Shown: positions 46,215 to 58,750, counted from the stretch's first letter. The stretch: 64,000 nt of DNA from Salticus scenicus (GCA_963930645.1 OZ005652.1:319608244-319672243), one strand, 5' to 3'. The notes: generated from the letters alone by a model not told the origin. Made by a program: numbers and translations.

Positions 46215-47140
46215 ATAATTTTTCGAAAGCTTTTTTCTTTTTCTTTATTTCTTTTTCTTTTTTTTTTATGACTGCATGCATTCGTTTGGAAAATTCGAAT
46301 TAATTTAAAACGTCTTTGAAATAAATTTTGATGTCAATATTTAAAAATACTGTATTTTTATAGTCAATATGTAAAAAAAAAGCGTTTAAGTAAAATAAAT
46401 AAATAAATAAAATGACAATTACTTTACTTATTTATTAATTAATTCGTAAATTAAAACTAATTATTAATTTTTCTTTTTCTTTATTTTTTTTTTCTTTTTC
46501 TTTTTTTTTTTTTTTTTTTTTTTTTATGAATGCATGCATTCGTTTGGAAAATTTGAATTAATTTAAAATGTCTTTGAAATAAATTTTGACGTAAATATTT
46601 AAAAATACTGTATTTTTATAGTCAATATGTAAAAAAAAAAAAAAAGCGTTTAAGTAAAATAAATAAATAAATAAAATGACAATTGCTTTACTTATTTATT
46701 AATCAATTCGTAAATTAAAAATAATTATTAATTATTTTCTTTTTCTTAAAAAAGAAAAAAAAAGAGAGAGAGAGAGAAAGAAAGAAAAAGAAATCAATGT
46801 ATAAAAGTATATTTTACCAATTTCGAAAATATTGTATTTCTCTATTAATATAGAAAATGGAATATACGATATTCTTATAGTCAATATGTAAAAAAAAAAA
46901 AAAAAAAAAAAAAAAAGCGTCTAAGTAAAAATAAATAAATAAATAAAATGACAATTCCATTTATTTACTAATTAATTCGTAAATTAAAAATAATTATTAA
47001 TTTTTGTTTTTCTTAAAAAAAAAAAAAAAAAAAAAGAAAAAAAAAAGAAAAGAAAAGAAAAGAAAGAAATCAACGTATAAAATTATATTTTACCAATTTC
47101 GAAAATATTGTATTTCTCTATTATTATAGAAAATGGAATA
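46215..47140. repeat. ~260-bp tandem array, 3-4 units
   Basis: ATGCATGCATTCGTTTGGAA occurs at 46273 and 46530, TATAGTCAATATGTAAAAAA three times (46360, 46619, 46877), and TATATTTTACCAATTTCG twice (46808, 47085). The period is about 258-277 bp. Poly-T and poly-A tracts occur in every unit and vary in length. Confidence 0.85.
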
Positions 47141-47700
47141 TAGGAAGCTTTACGTGATAGTTATAATTAAACTTCATTGTAAACTGGTGAGCTGTTTGCC
47201 ATCAGTTTTGATAAGCTGAAGATTCATAAGATGCCCTTAAGAATTTTGAAATAAATGAATAAATAAATAAATAAATGTTCGCCATAAGGCGTTTTGCAAT
47301 GGAAAATAACAAATGGTATCAATCACTTTGTATCAGAATCTGATCAATAAATGCACAAACTTTAATAACTTAAAATAAAAACGATGAATACTCATTTAAA
47401 AAAAAATTCAAATAACTTAAAATGTATGGAATATATTTTTAAAGCAAATTTAATTTAATCAGTTTCCTCCAATCAACAAGTTATGCTTTGTAAGAGAAAA
47501 ATAACCAAATTAAAATTAGCGGGTAATTTTTCCCTTCCAAATCTATTTTTGAGTAAAAATATTTTACTTAAATTGGTAATGGTTTAATTTCATTGTTAAC
47601 ATTTGTCTCTACATGCAGTATCACAATATATACATATATATATATATTTATTCATTAATATAAAATGTTTAGTGTTTCCATCAATTTTACAATTGTTATT
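47141..47700. other. AT-rich non-coding, no gene seen
   Basis: (TA)n at 47631-47648; nothing else recognised. Confidence 0.45.
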
Positions 47701-47947
47701 CTGTAATAAAACATAGAAACATCTGGATGTGAATCAATATGTGGGTTCGAATCTCAAGTTCTCCGGATTTTTATTTTATTTTATTTTTAACATCTAATTT
47801 TATTTCTAAATCTCCATGTGTAATTTGCATGAAATGGCTGGTTAGAGAATTTTGCAATTGGTATAGAGCTTTTGGGGCAATAACTTATAAAAAACAAAGC
47901 GAACAGGAAGTGCTTAAAAAAAGTTCAGTTTAACTGATAAACTGATA

Positions 47948-47971
47948 TAAAAAAGAATGTAATACACACAA

Positions 47972-48019
<48 letters not shown>

Positions 48020-48535
48020 TTTACGAAGTATAAAGGGTTTAAAATTTTTAAATTCATTACAGAATGGTAAACTGTTAGAATATTTAATTTTAGTAATTTG
48101 GTTATTAGTGTTAATATTATATTTTATTTCTAACTTTGCTGATGATTTTTAAGATATTAGTTTTATTATAACCTGCAGTAACACCTAATTGGATAATTTT
48201 AATTATTTACTTCCCCCTCTTTGCTTCTTCCGCTCCCTCTATTGAATTTAAACTTGCTTTTTTTCCCCTCTCTTATATTTTCCGTGCTATTAATTATATT
48301 TCTTTTCAGCTTAATGAAAATAAAGAATTAAATAAAATTATCCGATTATGTATTAATGCAGGTTATTATAAAACTAATATCTTAAAAATCATCAGTAAAG
48401 TTAGAAATAAAATATATTATAATACTAACACTAATAAACAAATTATTAAAATTAAATATTCTAACAGTTTGTACCAATTAAATATTCTAGCTGTCAAAAA
48501 GAATGTAATACACACACACACACATATATATAATT
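47948..48535. mobile_element. Foldback element between matching microsatellites
   Basis: Arms of about 140 bp: AAACTGTTAGAATATTTAAT at 48069 is mirrored at the right end by ATTAAATATTCTAACAGTTT (to 48470), and the match continues to AATTGGATAATTTTAATT / its inverse. The spacer of about 110 bp is pyrimidine-rich. On each side stands AAAGAATGTAATACACAC followed by (CA)n and (TA)n (47953 and 48499), in direct orientation. Either a large duplicated target or two repeat units flanking the palindrome. Confidence 0.75.
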
Positions 48536-51195
48536 GTTATTCTATATATTTGATTTCAACACTAATTTTTTTAAGTAATATTTTTAGCAGTCCCTACAAA
48601 AGAGGTGTTTAAATTAAGGATTAAAATAAAAGTTCTGTCATCTTGGACTCACTAGTAATTTGGTATTACTTTAAAAATACGTCACTAATTATCAATAGTG
48701 AGTTTCTAGAGACAAAATCGGGTCGATCGGTTTGGACGAAAAACAAAATGGGGGAAGGGTTCTTATTCTAAAGCATGATTCTGATAAACAGCGATATTTA
48801 AATTAATCGAATTTCGATTAGATATTAGCAATGAATTTGTATATAAGATTTCAGCTAAATTACTTTTAGGAAAATGGGTCAAAATTTGCTTTCGAGATTA
48901 AACAAGGCAGATAAAAATTAATATATAATAATAATAATAATAATAAAAGTTAACTAGAGATAAATGTAATAGCAAAATGGGGATTAATTTTATAGAGTCA
49001 GAATATTTAATTAAACAAAAATTATACTTATTAATAATATGTGCATAACTTATAGATATTGAGTTACACAGTGAGAAAAATAAATATACCGCCTTCATAT
49101 AGAACGAAAAAGTAGTCATTTTCTGATTCCCTAATCTAGAAATATAGATTTCCGAATTACATGAATAAGGTAAACAAATAAACTGAATAGACGAAATGAT
49201 TGAGAATTTTTAGTCTATAGTTTTCTAGATTGTGAAACATAAATGAATATTGTATTATGAATCCTTTGAATTGCGAAAAATTCTCGCTTGATTTCTCGAA
49301 TTGGTTCATAAATTAGAATTATAGTTACTAAAACTTGACTCTTATGTTAACATGTATTTGCAGAGATTTTTTAAAAATAAGTTTGACTTAGATACTATAG
49401 AAAAACACTTTAGAATTTTAATATGGAATTCTAGAACTCTCTAGCAAAAATGAACTAGAATTTATAATCTTGACATGGAACTATTTTTTTCTAGAGCCGC
49501 AGTTTACTTTCTAGATGTCAGTGGCAGATTTTTTTTTTTTTTTTTTTTTTTTTGTGTATGCATATTATATGCATTGAAGACGATGTTTTGTAAGAACTGG
49601 TCCTTCATAGAAATACAAACATAAAAAAGGAGGAGGGATTTAAGTCATTTCTCTTAGAATGTGTGATTACTTGCAAGTTGATTAATGTGTTGAATTTCAG
49701 AGATGTTTTCAAAATAATTCCCAACTCTCAGTTTGTGGCTGTTTTATAACCTAAGATCTATTTCTCTCTCCAAATTTGTACTTATTAGGACTTGAATATG
49801 AAATAATATAGAAATATAGTTGTTGAATATAGTTATTGAAATAAATATAAAAAATAAAAATTAGTAATATTTTTAATGATATAGAAAGCGATCTTTTTAC
49901 TTTAACAGTAATTTTAATTTTATTAAATATTTATTGGTTATCCGCTTTGTTATTATTATTATTAGTTCACTTTTTAAATTTCAATCTAATTTAGTCTTTA
50001 CTCTTTAAATGATATATTTATTCATATTTAACAATGTTTTGTAACATTTCGATGCATTAAAATGGGATTTATGTTATATTTAACTTTCTGAAAGAATTTC
50101 TCTAAAGATGTATTAGTCTATCTGAAAATCTCTAAGGTCTAAAAAAATTTTTTGTTGTTAATAGATACCTTATTTTCTATTATTTATTTTTTGATTATTT
50201 ATTTATTGTTATTTTCATTTATTTATTTATCTTTAACAAAAAGTAAAGGTTAAAAAAAAAAAAATGCTATATAATCATGTTGTTAAGAAATTCACAGATA
50301 AATTGGGAATATTTCACTCAATTTCATTTGCTTAGCGACGAGTGAGAAATTCTATTAAAGGAAGTAAATCAATAACAAACATTGGAATTAGCGTCTTTCA
50401 TTATCTATGTGCACTGCTTATGCCTTTGAAAGTATTGAGTAAGAATACAAAATGTATTTAAAAAATTAGTAAGTAAATACAAATATTAAGTAAATTTCGT
50501 AGAAAATTTGTCTTAAAAATATATTATCAGTTATCCTCCATATTTTCTCCCATTTATAAAAAAAAAAAAAAAAAAGTGTGCGCGTGTGGGGGGGGGGGGG
50601 GGGGGGGGGATAGGCAAAAAAAAAAAAAAAAAATCCACTTTAACACTTTTTTGTTACATTTAATTAATTAGGTATATAATTATGATAAAATCCTCAAAAT
50701 AGTCAGTACTTTTTCTTTTATTATTCCTCTAACATAGCAAATATTTATGTTAAGTTGATTTTGTTTAATTAATTAAAAAAACAGTTATATATATTTATTC
50801 TCTTTTGCAAGGGGAATGACATAAATTTCATAAGACTAAATAAATTAATTAGTTTCAAATTCAGTCATATCGTGTCATTAATGGTGCAATTCTAAATAAT
50901 CGCTGCAATTCTAAATTTAATATTATGGAATTCCTTATACGATTTTCATTAATAATAAATTGTAAATGTCGCTTCATACTTAGATTAAAATTAAAAACCA
51001 TATGCCAATTTTAACTTAAATTATTATTTATTTATTATTTATACTGGTATCAAAAATTAACGTCATATGAAAAATATTACAAACTGCGAAACAACCAGTA
51101 GCAGCTGTTAAGGTAAACTAGATATTAGTATAACCCATCAAAGGAAAAAAAAAAAATCATGTCGTTCCTCTTAGCTTTACGTGTTGAATATAGTG
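48536..51195. other. AT-rich non-coding, no gene seen
   Basis: Includes (AAT)n near 48930, T-run 49530-49553 and a poly-G run of about 22 at 50588-50609 followed by a poly-A run. No gene or TIR pair recognised. Confidence 0.45.
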
Positions 51196-51203
51196 AACAC
51201 TCG

Positions 51204-51223
51204 CAGTGGCGGATCCAGAACTT

Positions 51224-51255
<32 letters not shown>

Positions 51256-51401
51256 GGGGGGGGGGGGGGGGGCTGACTTTTCAAAATGTTATTCTAGACC
51301 AACAAAAAATTCACAATTGCAATATTCAATTGTGAATGTCAGTGTTTTGGGTAGGGGGCTTCAGCCCCCTAGCCCCCCCCCCCCCCTTAAATCCGCCACT
51401 G
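51204..51401. mobile_element. hAT-like MITE, copy 1
   Basis: 198 bp with inverted ends CAGTGGCGGAT and ATCCGCCACTG. Flanking 8-mers AACACTCG (51196-51203) and AACACTCA (51402-51409) match at 7 of 8, consistent with an 8-bp target duplication as in hAT elements. The interior has a T/G run, GGGGGCTTCAGCCCCC and ATTCAATTGTGAATGTCAGT, shared with 55512-55706 in inverse orientation. No coding. Confidence 0.85.
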
Positions 51402-51409
51402 AACACTCA

Positions 51410-51896
51410 TATGCTTTTTTATTTATTTATTATCATTTTTTATTATTATTATTTAAAATTGCATTAAGTAATTTAACAGTTTCATCAATTCTTAAATAAC
51501 TTTCATGGGGAATACGATATCGTACAATGGCTTCTCTCTCTAAAAATATTGAATTCCAAACACATATTTTTACAGGGTTATGCGAGAACATCGCTATACA
51601 CTTCATTTAAGGATGCTTTTTTTTCCCCCCACCAAATTATTAACTTAATTTCTGAAGTGATTTCATATAATATTTTATAAAGATGAAACTTACTTAAACA
51701 TTTCTGAAAAATCTCTCATGAATCTTAAAGATCACAGTGAAATTTTCGTTCTCATTCAAAGCTTCGTATGGTGCAGTCTAGAGCTTCTTTTTACTATTCT
51801 AGCAAAAAAATTTTGTTTCTATTACGAAACACTTCTCTGTTGATAAAAATGTAGTAAAATTAATATATATATATTTGTTGTTGTTGTTAATTCACA
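51410..51896. other. AT-rich non-coding, no gene seen
   Basis: A short TTG run at 51877-51888 next to (TA)n; nothing else recognised. Confidence 0.45.
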
Positions 51897-51902
51897 CAAA
51901 TA

Positions 51903-52417
51903 CAGTGGGCGGGCATCCCATTAGGAACAATGGGTATTTTTTTTTTTTTTTTTTTTTTTCTAATTTGAAGACTAACTAGTATTTTAAATTTTATATATTT
52001 AAATTTAAGCTATTATTAAAATAAAATACAACAAAAAGAATATTTTTTACTTTAGAATATAATTTATTCAATAAGCAAAAACACTTTAAAATTTAGCATA
52101 ACCATCCTATACAGACTTTATACGCCTTGGCATGCTTGAGATAGCTTGTTTTTTTTATTGTTATTGGCAAATCAGTATTATTTTGCCAGATTTGAATAAT
52201 CTTTTAAATCAAATCTTGCTTACGAGTTTCACAGTTATTGGTAATCGACAGTCAGTGTTACCACCTATAAAAAAAATATATACAGTAGGAGTTAAAGAGC
52301 TGATAATCAACAGTTGGTGTTGCCACCTATCAAAATACATAAACAAAAAGAAGTACGATGACTTTAAGTAAAAGTTCTAAAAATATCATGTGATCCTAAT
52401 GGGATGGCCATCCATTG
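51903..52417. mobile_element. Tc1/mariner-type MITE, 515 bp
   Basis: Ends CAGTGGGCGGGCATCCCATT and, inverted, CAATGGATGGCCATCCCATT, both followed by AGGA. TA flanks at 51901-51902 and 52418-52419. The interior contains an 80-codon frame with no recognised domain, and GCATACCAAGGCG-like sequence (minus strand) that could be a transposase remnant. I cannot show a catalytic motif. Confidence 0.75.
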
Positions 52418-52419
52418 TA

Positions 52420-54135
52420 TTTTGTTGAATTTTTTTTTAATTTGATGACAGTATCTTACTGTCGTAAAAAAAGGATTGTTTAATTAAACGAAAAGTTTAA
52501 CTAAAACAACTAAAATGACCTCCAACGAAACATATTTTGTAGTCTTAATCATATCCTTTCTTTGTCTGTTATTACAAAAAAATTAAATTTACAATATTGT
52601 TGATGAGTGTTTTATTTATGTTATTAATTTTTACAATTGTTTAAAATGGCTCGTAAAACAATTGAAATTTTAAAAGTTCACTCTAACAGCCATCATTAAT
52701 CATAATAACAGTTAAACAAAGCAAGAAATTTGGAACAACCTTGGAGAAATGTTAGAGTAGTTAGCATACGGCATATCATACTCAAGGTGGTTGCCGCAAC
52801 AGTACCCAAGACTGCAGCAGAAGCCATATTGAATCTACCAAAACATTGGCTAGTACTATGTTATTATATTTATTTGATATATATTTGACAGCTTTGAGAC
52901 CTATAGTTAACAATGATTTTTGTTTCGAACCATCCAAGTTACATAGCAATGCTTATTTCACTGCACAGTCTGCAGAATACTGCGTAATAACAATGCAGAA
53001 TTTCTTACATAACTGTGTTACTTACAAGGTGGCCGCTATAGTCAGGGAATAACGGAAAATTCAGAGAATTTAGGTGAGTCTGGAAAAGACATGGAACTGT
53101 CAGTGAATTTCATGTAAAGTTAGGGAATTTTGGCAAATTTGGTGGAAGTAAGCCATATTTGAAAGCTCGTTATTATAGTTTGCTAAATTGTTCACTAATT
53201 TTGTGAAATCTTTTGATAAATAAACAGCGTAAAACGTGGAAAAGAGAGGAAAAATAAACATGGGAAAAGTCATGGAATTTAGAAAAGTTCTAATGTTTGC
53301 TTTCCTGTACTTAATGGCTTCTGCGGTTACGAGTTTGGTTTCATGTTTTTCCAGACGTGTCATCTTCTCTTATATCATTATTCCAAGGACACAACAATGA
53401 CAAGGAGAAATTCGTGTCCAATGGCGGCAAATAGTCTGTTTCAAAAAGCTCAATGATTTTGGCTAACAGAGTTGGTGACATCGGCATCCGAAGTCACTCA
53501 TGTGCAAGGATCAGCCGACTTCCCCATTCATTGCAAGAATCTTTTGCCATTATTTGACAAAAATAAAGTTATAGGCCTCATCAATATGTACACAGCGTTA
53601 AGCCACATTTGATGTGTATTCTTATGAATAAAGTTATTAGTTTAACATTAATTATCTTAACTTGCATACTGTGCCACTTTCAAAACTACTGACATGATTA
53701 AAAAGCCGCAAATTTTTGACAAATATAATTATTCTACATATAAAAGTTTTCGGTAATAAATAATCCAAATAATTCTGAGAAAACCGTTTCGACCTATTAT
53801 CAGACTCAATAGTTTAATACCATCTGGTGGTGGTATATATGTATATATATAATCTTTGCTACACCCTATTAACATATCATACTAAACATATCATCATTTG
53901 GTTATCATACCAATACCAAACAATATTAACCCTCTCTCTTTTGATATCATGTTTTATTTTTAATAACTATTGTTATCAAAAAAAGCAAACTATTTTCGCT
54001 ATTTTGATAAAATGCTTTCAAACGCTTTTTACAATAATCGTGAAAAACTCTCATTGCAATATTTTTCATATTTTCTAGACTTTGATTCTAAATTAAAATC
54101 TGTAAAAGGTGGATTTTTTTAAGAAGAGAAGGTTC
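52420..54135. other. Non-coding; one possible broken coding relic
   Basis: At 53392-53575 the + frame gives an almost uninterrupted peptide (FWLTELVTSASEVTHVQGSA and FPIHCKNLLPLFDKNKVIGL) with one internal stop, base composition more balanced than around it. It looks like decayed coding sequence, but I do not recognise the family. At 53030-53290, repeated TCAGGGAAT/CATGGAATTT motifs suggest a degenerate simple or MITE-like repeat. Confidence 0.4.
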
Positions 54136-54139
54136 TTTT

Positions 54140-54760
54140 TATAATTTGCAAAGGGCATCTATGTTATTCTGCACCAAATACAACTCTTCCCAAGATCATG
54201 TAATTGTAGCGTTTTATGGACAAATCTTTATAAATAAAATCGTTTGTCCTGATTGAGTGAGTGACGGATTTATCTTCGCTCAGCCCAAATTCCAGCACTT
54301 TGAAGCATGAATCTTGGTGAAAATATTCTTTGAATGTTTGGTTGGTGAATACATAGACAGCCATTAAGAAGTGATTTTACGATATTCGTCCCTCCCTGAA
54401 GGGGAGGGGGGGATGTTCACAAAAATCTTCGTATCTCAATGAAAAAACAGATAGTTGTAAGATTTTTTGCTTTAAAATATAGCAAACACAAATACCTAAA
54501 AACCAATTTCAGGAATTTTAGGAATTAGACCTCGAAAAGGGGGAAAGGGGCAAAACATGTTTTCCCATGGGAAAACATGATTTTACATAACTCTTTTCAT
54601 GTCTCAGAGAAAAATGAGATATCCATAAGATGTTTTCTTTAAAATGTAACAAGCACTAACATCTAAAAACCAATTTCGGGAATTTTAAAAGTTCGTGAGT
54701 GAAGGATGGGCATGTGTGTGGGGGTGGGGGTGGGGAAGTGAGGAGAGCATGTAGTACATA
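54140..54760 (-). repeat. Family G repeat, minus-strand copy
   Basis: The inverse of 9690-10275: CGTTTGTCCTGATTGAGTGA, TCAGCCCAAATTCCAGCAC, AAGCATGAATCTTGG, GATTTTACGATATTCGTCCC and AAACACAAATACCTAAAAA. It also appears to contain a second, shorter unit from 54560 (AACATCTAAAAACCAATTTC). Confidence 0.65.
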
Positions 54761-54879
54761 CGCGATTTCACATAACTTTTTATCTGTATCTATATGTATA
54801 AAAGAATGCATCCGCTGAGTACAAACGGTCGTATAAATTTAAAGGAAATTGGATCATAAAATTTGGTGTGAAAGTTGAT

Positions 54880-56070
54880 CTGGGGCACTGATCCCCACTA
54901 AGACGCGATTTTGAAAAATTTTCCCCCTTTCCACTCTGAGAGCAAGTGACAAAAACACGTTTGCGAGCATAACTCGGCTTCAAATTACTTCACAGGAAAG
55001 AAATTGTACATAGGAAGATAGAAGATTAGACTTTAATAATAATAATAAGTTTTGACTTTGGAATTTTTTATTTTAAAGAGAAAAAAAGGGTAAAATCTTT
55101 TTTTTTTTTTTTTTTTTAGGGTGGGCGATGGAGATAAATTTTGCAAAATTCAGATTTTTCTTGCACTGCAAATGGCTAAAAAAAGTTGAAAACGTCTATG
55201 CTTTTCTTGAAATTATTCTCAAAAAATCAATTTTAAGTTTTATTTTTCCTGCAATTTTCGATTTTTTTTTTTTTTTTATGCTTTTGCCCCCATAAAAAAA
55301 GGGGGCAAATTCGGGTGCCCACCTTTTTGAGTTAAATGTGCCCTGAGAAATCTGTGAGAACTTCAGTCAGAAATTTTGGTGTGTTGGTTGGTTAGGTGCA
55401 TGTGACGGGATTTTGTAAATTTCCCTGCTCCCCTCTTTGAGGGCTGGGTAAGAGAACAAAAAACATGTTCCAAGCGTAAATCTGCTCCAGGCAATTTTTG
55501 GTACGTAGATTCAGTGGCGGATTAAAAGGGAGGGGGGTAGGGGGCTGAAGCCCTCCGCAGGAGCACTGACATTCACAATTGAATATTACAATTGTAAATT
55601 TTTCATTCATCTGGAATAACGTCTTGAAAAATCTTAGCCCCCCCCCCCCAAAAAAAAAAAATAAATAAATAAATAAATAAATAAATAAGTTCTGGATCCG
55701 CCACTGCGTAGATTGGTTATGCATACCTCAACACATACTATAAAGGAATTTTTTCAAAATTCCCCCTTTACTCCCTTTGGGAAGAAAGAAAATAAATCAC
55801 ATTTCCAAAAGTAACTCTGTTCCATATTATCTCAGGAAAGTGACTTTTTGGTGTTTTGGAGTGGTTAGCTTATGTGTACCCAACAGGCATATAAAGAGAT
55901 TTTGAGAATTTCCCTTCTTCCTTCCCTCGGGATCCGGGCTAAGGAAACATGTTTCCATGCGTAACTCTGTTCCAAATTACTTCAGGAGAGCGATTTTTAT
56001 GTGTAGATTTGTTTTGGGACCTAGGAATTGGTTATACTTACTTTCATGCATATTAAATTAAAATGGGACG
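54880..56070 (-). repeat. Family E repeat with nested hAT MITE
   Basis: Units with C-tract, G-tract and ACATGTTTCCATGCGTAACT-type blocks at 54955, 55463, 55795 and 55948, as in 30590-31345 and in the same orientation. The 55463-55795 gap falls to about 130 bp once the MITE and one target copy are removed. Diverged. Confidence 0.65.
55512..55706. mobile_element. hAT-like MITE, copy 2, perfect 8-bp TSD
   Basis: 195 bp, ends CAGTGGCGGATT and GGATCCGCCACTG, flanked by identical CGTAGATT (55504-55511, 55707-55714). Interior shared with 51204-51401 in inverse orientation. An (AAAT)n run at 55660-55687 and a poly-C run at 55640 lie inside. Confidence 0.93.
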
Positions 56071-56460
56071 GTAGATGAGACCCGTGGATATGGCACTATC
56101 ACATGCTGTGGCCCCTGGAAATGACGTTGTGCATGAGGAAGAGACACGGCCGAAGGCATTGGATGACTCAATCGAGGTTCGTGTGCGAATTCACACATTT
56201 GTTTCTACACACGCGCTCGTATAGGGCACTGATGCCGGCTATGGGTCTCGTCTCGGATTTAGCATTGTGTGTACGGTTGGTTGGTTGGGTTTAACATCGT
56301 ACTAGAATTTCGCTATGGGTAATTGGCGACGGCCTGTGATGCACCCCTAAGGATGGTCCGGAGACATGTCATCATAATTTTGAACCTCCATGGAGAGGAT
56401 GATTGTGCGGACGGAAAAGCCGTTATTGACGGCAGCAGAAACCAAAATTGTGGTTTTAAT
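56071..56460 (+). repeat. GC-richer repeat, SINE-like
   Basis: About 390 bp of balanced composition in an AT-rich setting. GTTGGGTTTAACATCGTACT (56286-56305) resembles a motif I associate with arthropod SINE-type repeats (TTTAACGTC...). GCATTGGATGACTCAATCGA and TGGATGATTGTGCGG-like parts were also noted. No A/B box pair or open frame of substance. Family call tentative. Confidence 0.4.
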
Positions 56461-57175
56461 TGATTTTTATGATTTTGTAATTAATTTTGGAAATCATAAT
56501 GAATGCATTTTTCTAACTATTTTAAAAATATCATTGAAAAATACTTGAAAACAATGATTCGGTGTGTGAATTTAACAGTAATTAATAGAAATAATATTAC
56601 AATTCTTGTTATTTTCTGATAATTTCCTTGTTTCTTCACTTTACATGCAATTCAATCGCCTAGAATGATTTTCTGCCAATTCTGGTATCCTTTATCATTT
56701 CATTCATATGGGAGGAGAAGTTTAGAAGTCTTCCAGCTGACGCGGACAAGGATTTATGTCGGGCGGAGATATATATTCCGGTTCAGACTTGATCGTGAGT
56801 CTCCACTCCCCCCTCCCTCTTCCGAGACACGCCCCCACCTCACTCACTCTTCTCGACTGGGACACAGACACATACGACGCTAAAGATAAGATAGGAGTAA
56901 TTCAACAGAAAAGAAAAAAAGTTATTTAAATGATGTATTTGTTTTTCAGAGTAAAAAGACTTTCTTTTGAAACAGATTTGAAAAAGGCGGCTTTAAGTAA
57001 TAATAATAGTAGCTTAAAAATTTGAATTAAAAAAATATATATGTATTCAATTGCTGTTTCAAAATATAAAGAAAATTTATATTACTCATATGCATTAATA
57101 GGGCACAATTAAATAATAAAGAAAAGCATTTTAATGGTTTATTTATTTCGATCGATTGTATTTCAAAACTGTGCA
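56461..57175. other. Non-coding, no gene seen
   Basis: A GC-richer patch at 56730-56880 (CCGGTTCAGACTTGATCGTG, CCCCCTCCCTCTTCCGAGAC) gives a 72-codon frame with no domain. Confidence 0.4.
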
Positions 57176-57345
57176 TTTGGGCCCTCCGTGGCCGAGAGGT
57201 AATGTCACCACACAGCTAATCGCCTTCGAGCGTAGGAGAGCGGGTTCGATTCCCGTGCTGGCCCTGGGTGTATTTCCAATTCTTCGTACTGTAATTCTGT
57301 CATGTGCTATCTGTCTTTATCTGACGAAGATTTACAAGCGGACTT
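57176..57345 (+). repeat. tRNA-derived SINE, copy 1
   Basis: tRNA-like head with A box TGGCCGAGAGGT (57189-57200) and B box GGTTCGATTCC (57243-57253), a class II (Ser/Leu-like) layout with a long variable region. The body GTACTGTAATTCTGTCATGT and TATCTGTCTTTATCTGACGA follows and matches copy 2. The 3' end is truncated after CGAAGATTTACAAGC. Transcription would be by pol III. Confidence 0.88.
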
Positions 57346-57997
57346 TATTCTTTATAAGCAAATAATATAGATTAGATAGCGCATAGCGCCTGCAAAGTTC
57401 CAAATCAGTTTATAAATAATATTTTAATTTAATATTATTTTATTCATTAGAGCTTTCTGAATAACTTAAAAGTTAATTATTGTATAAGTGAAGGCAAGAA
57501 CTTGTACTCACTTTCTCACCAGTTCATAATGGCGTATCCAAAAGACTTCAGTTAGACGTCTGCATTCAGCATCTGAAAGAAAACTGTGTATGGACAAAAT
57601 CTATTAATTATGTTAAGTATTATTATTTAAAATCCATCCATGGATGAGCTTCTAGTTGATGTAAAAATTTTTATTTCTTGGCTATATATGGTATATTATT
57701 TACGATAGAAAAACATTTATAATAACTAATATTTCGGAGCGTTTTAACAGAGCTCCTGTCTTTACGATTACATTTTTATCAGTGAAGATACATCTACATT
57801 TTACACAGCGCGCGGCAGAAAGAGGTTAGAAAGTGATGAGTAATCAGTTTTAAAGTTAGGTGTGGCGCATTCTCGTTAGCCACCCGTACATTGATGGAAA
57901 TCGTCTCTCTTGGTTAAAAAAGTTTATTTGCATTATAGTTCCTTTTTTATTTAATAGCGAAATATTAAAACACCAATTATTTGAGTTTTTCTTACAC

Positions 57998-58060
57998 TTT
58001 TACGACAGACTTCGAGAGTCAAGCATACAAATCTGATGTATATGTTATCAATAAATCGTT
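57998..58060 (+). repeat. SINE 3'-tail fragment
   Basis: ACTTCGAGAGTCAAGCATAC and AAATCTGATGTATATG to TTATCAATAAAT match the last 60 bases of the copy at 58116. A 5'-truncated copy or rearranged tail. Confidence 0.8.
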
Positions 58061-58115
58061 AAACTGTGCATTTAATATTTATGACAATGTTATATTTAGC
58101 CCTAATAATAAAAGT

Positions 58116-58345
58116 AGGGCTTTCCGTGGCCGAGTGGTTATGTCACCACACTGGTAATCGCCTTCGAGCGTAGGAGAGCGGGTTCGATTCCCGTGCTGGC
58201 TCTGGGTGTGTTTCATATTCTTCGTACTGTAATTCTGCCATGTGCTATCTGTCTTTACCTGACGAAGATTTTCAAGCAGGCTTCGAGAGCCAAGCATACA
58301 AATCTGATGTACATGTTATCAATAAGTAAATAAATAATAAAAGTA
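58116..58345 (+). repeat. tRNA-derived SINE, copy 2, full length
   Basis: Head GGGCTTTCCGTGGCCGAGTG with A box TGGCCGAGTGGTTA (58127-58140) and B box GGTTCGATTCC (58181-58191). The body is as in copy 1, then the tail ATGTACATGTTATCAATAAG runs into (TAAA)n. The head is close to tRNA-Ser/Leu in its class II layout. The (TAAA)n tail suits LINE-mobilised insertion. Confidence 0.92.
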
Positions 58346-58373
58346 CACTTCGTTTCTTACCGCAATGAATATA

Positions 58374-58750
58374 TCTGTACTGATAAGTATAAAAGATTTA
58401 AGTCCAAAAATGTCGATTTTGAGTTAAGTACATTTTCAAACTCAGAAAAAAATTCTCAATCGATTGGTATAAAGGATTTAAGTCTATGTCATTTAGTCTT
58501 TGAGAAAATCCATTGGTAAAATGGTTCAAGTCAGAAATTTACCATTCATGTGTGGTATAAAATATTTAATTCAATTTTCCCCCGTTATTAAATGAAGGTT
58601 GACAATCACTGAATGATATAAAGGGTATAAGTCAAAGAAATCCTTTTTTCCTAATCGATTCTTCTGATTTGTTTTTAATTAGTTTAACTTTATTTTTCGT
58701 CTCCTGAAAAATCAAGAATATGGACTTAAATCCTTTATACTTATCAGTAC

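Noticed and set aside
47725..47770. Possible tRNA-like B box (GTGGGTTCGAATCTC)
   Set aside because: No A box or acceptor stem at the right distance; a single B-box-like match is expected by chance.
56103..56294. 63-codon frame in a GC-richer patch
   Set aside because: The patch looks like a SINE-type repeat; the frame has no domain or splice signals.
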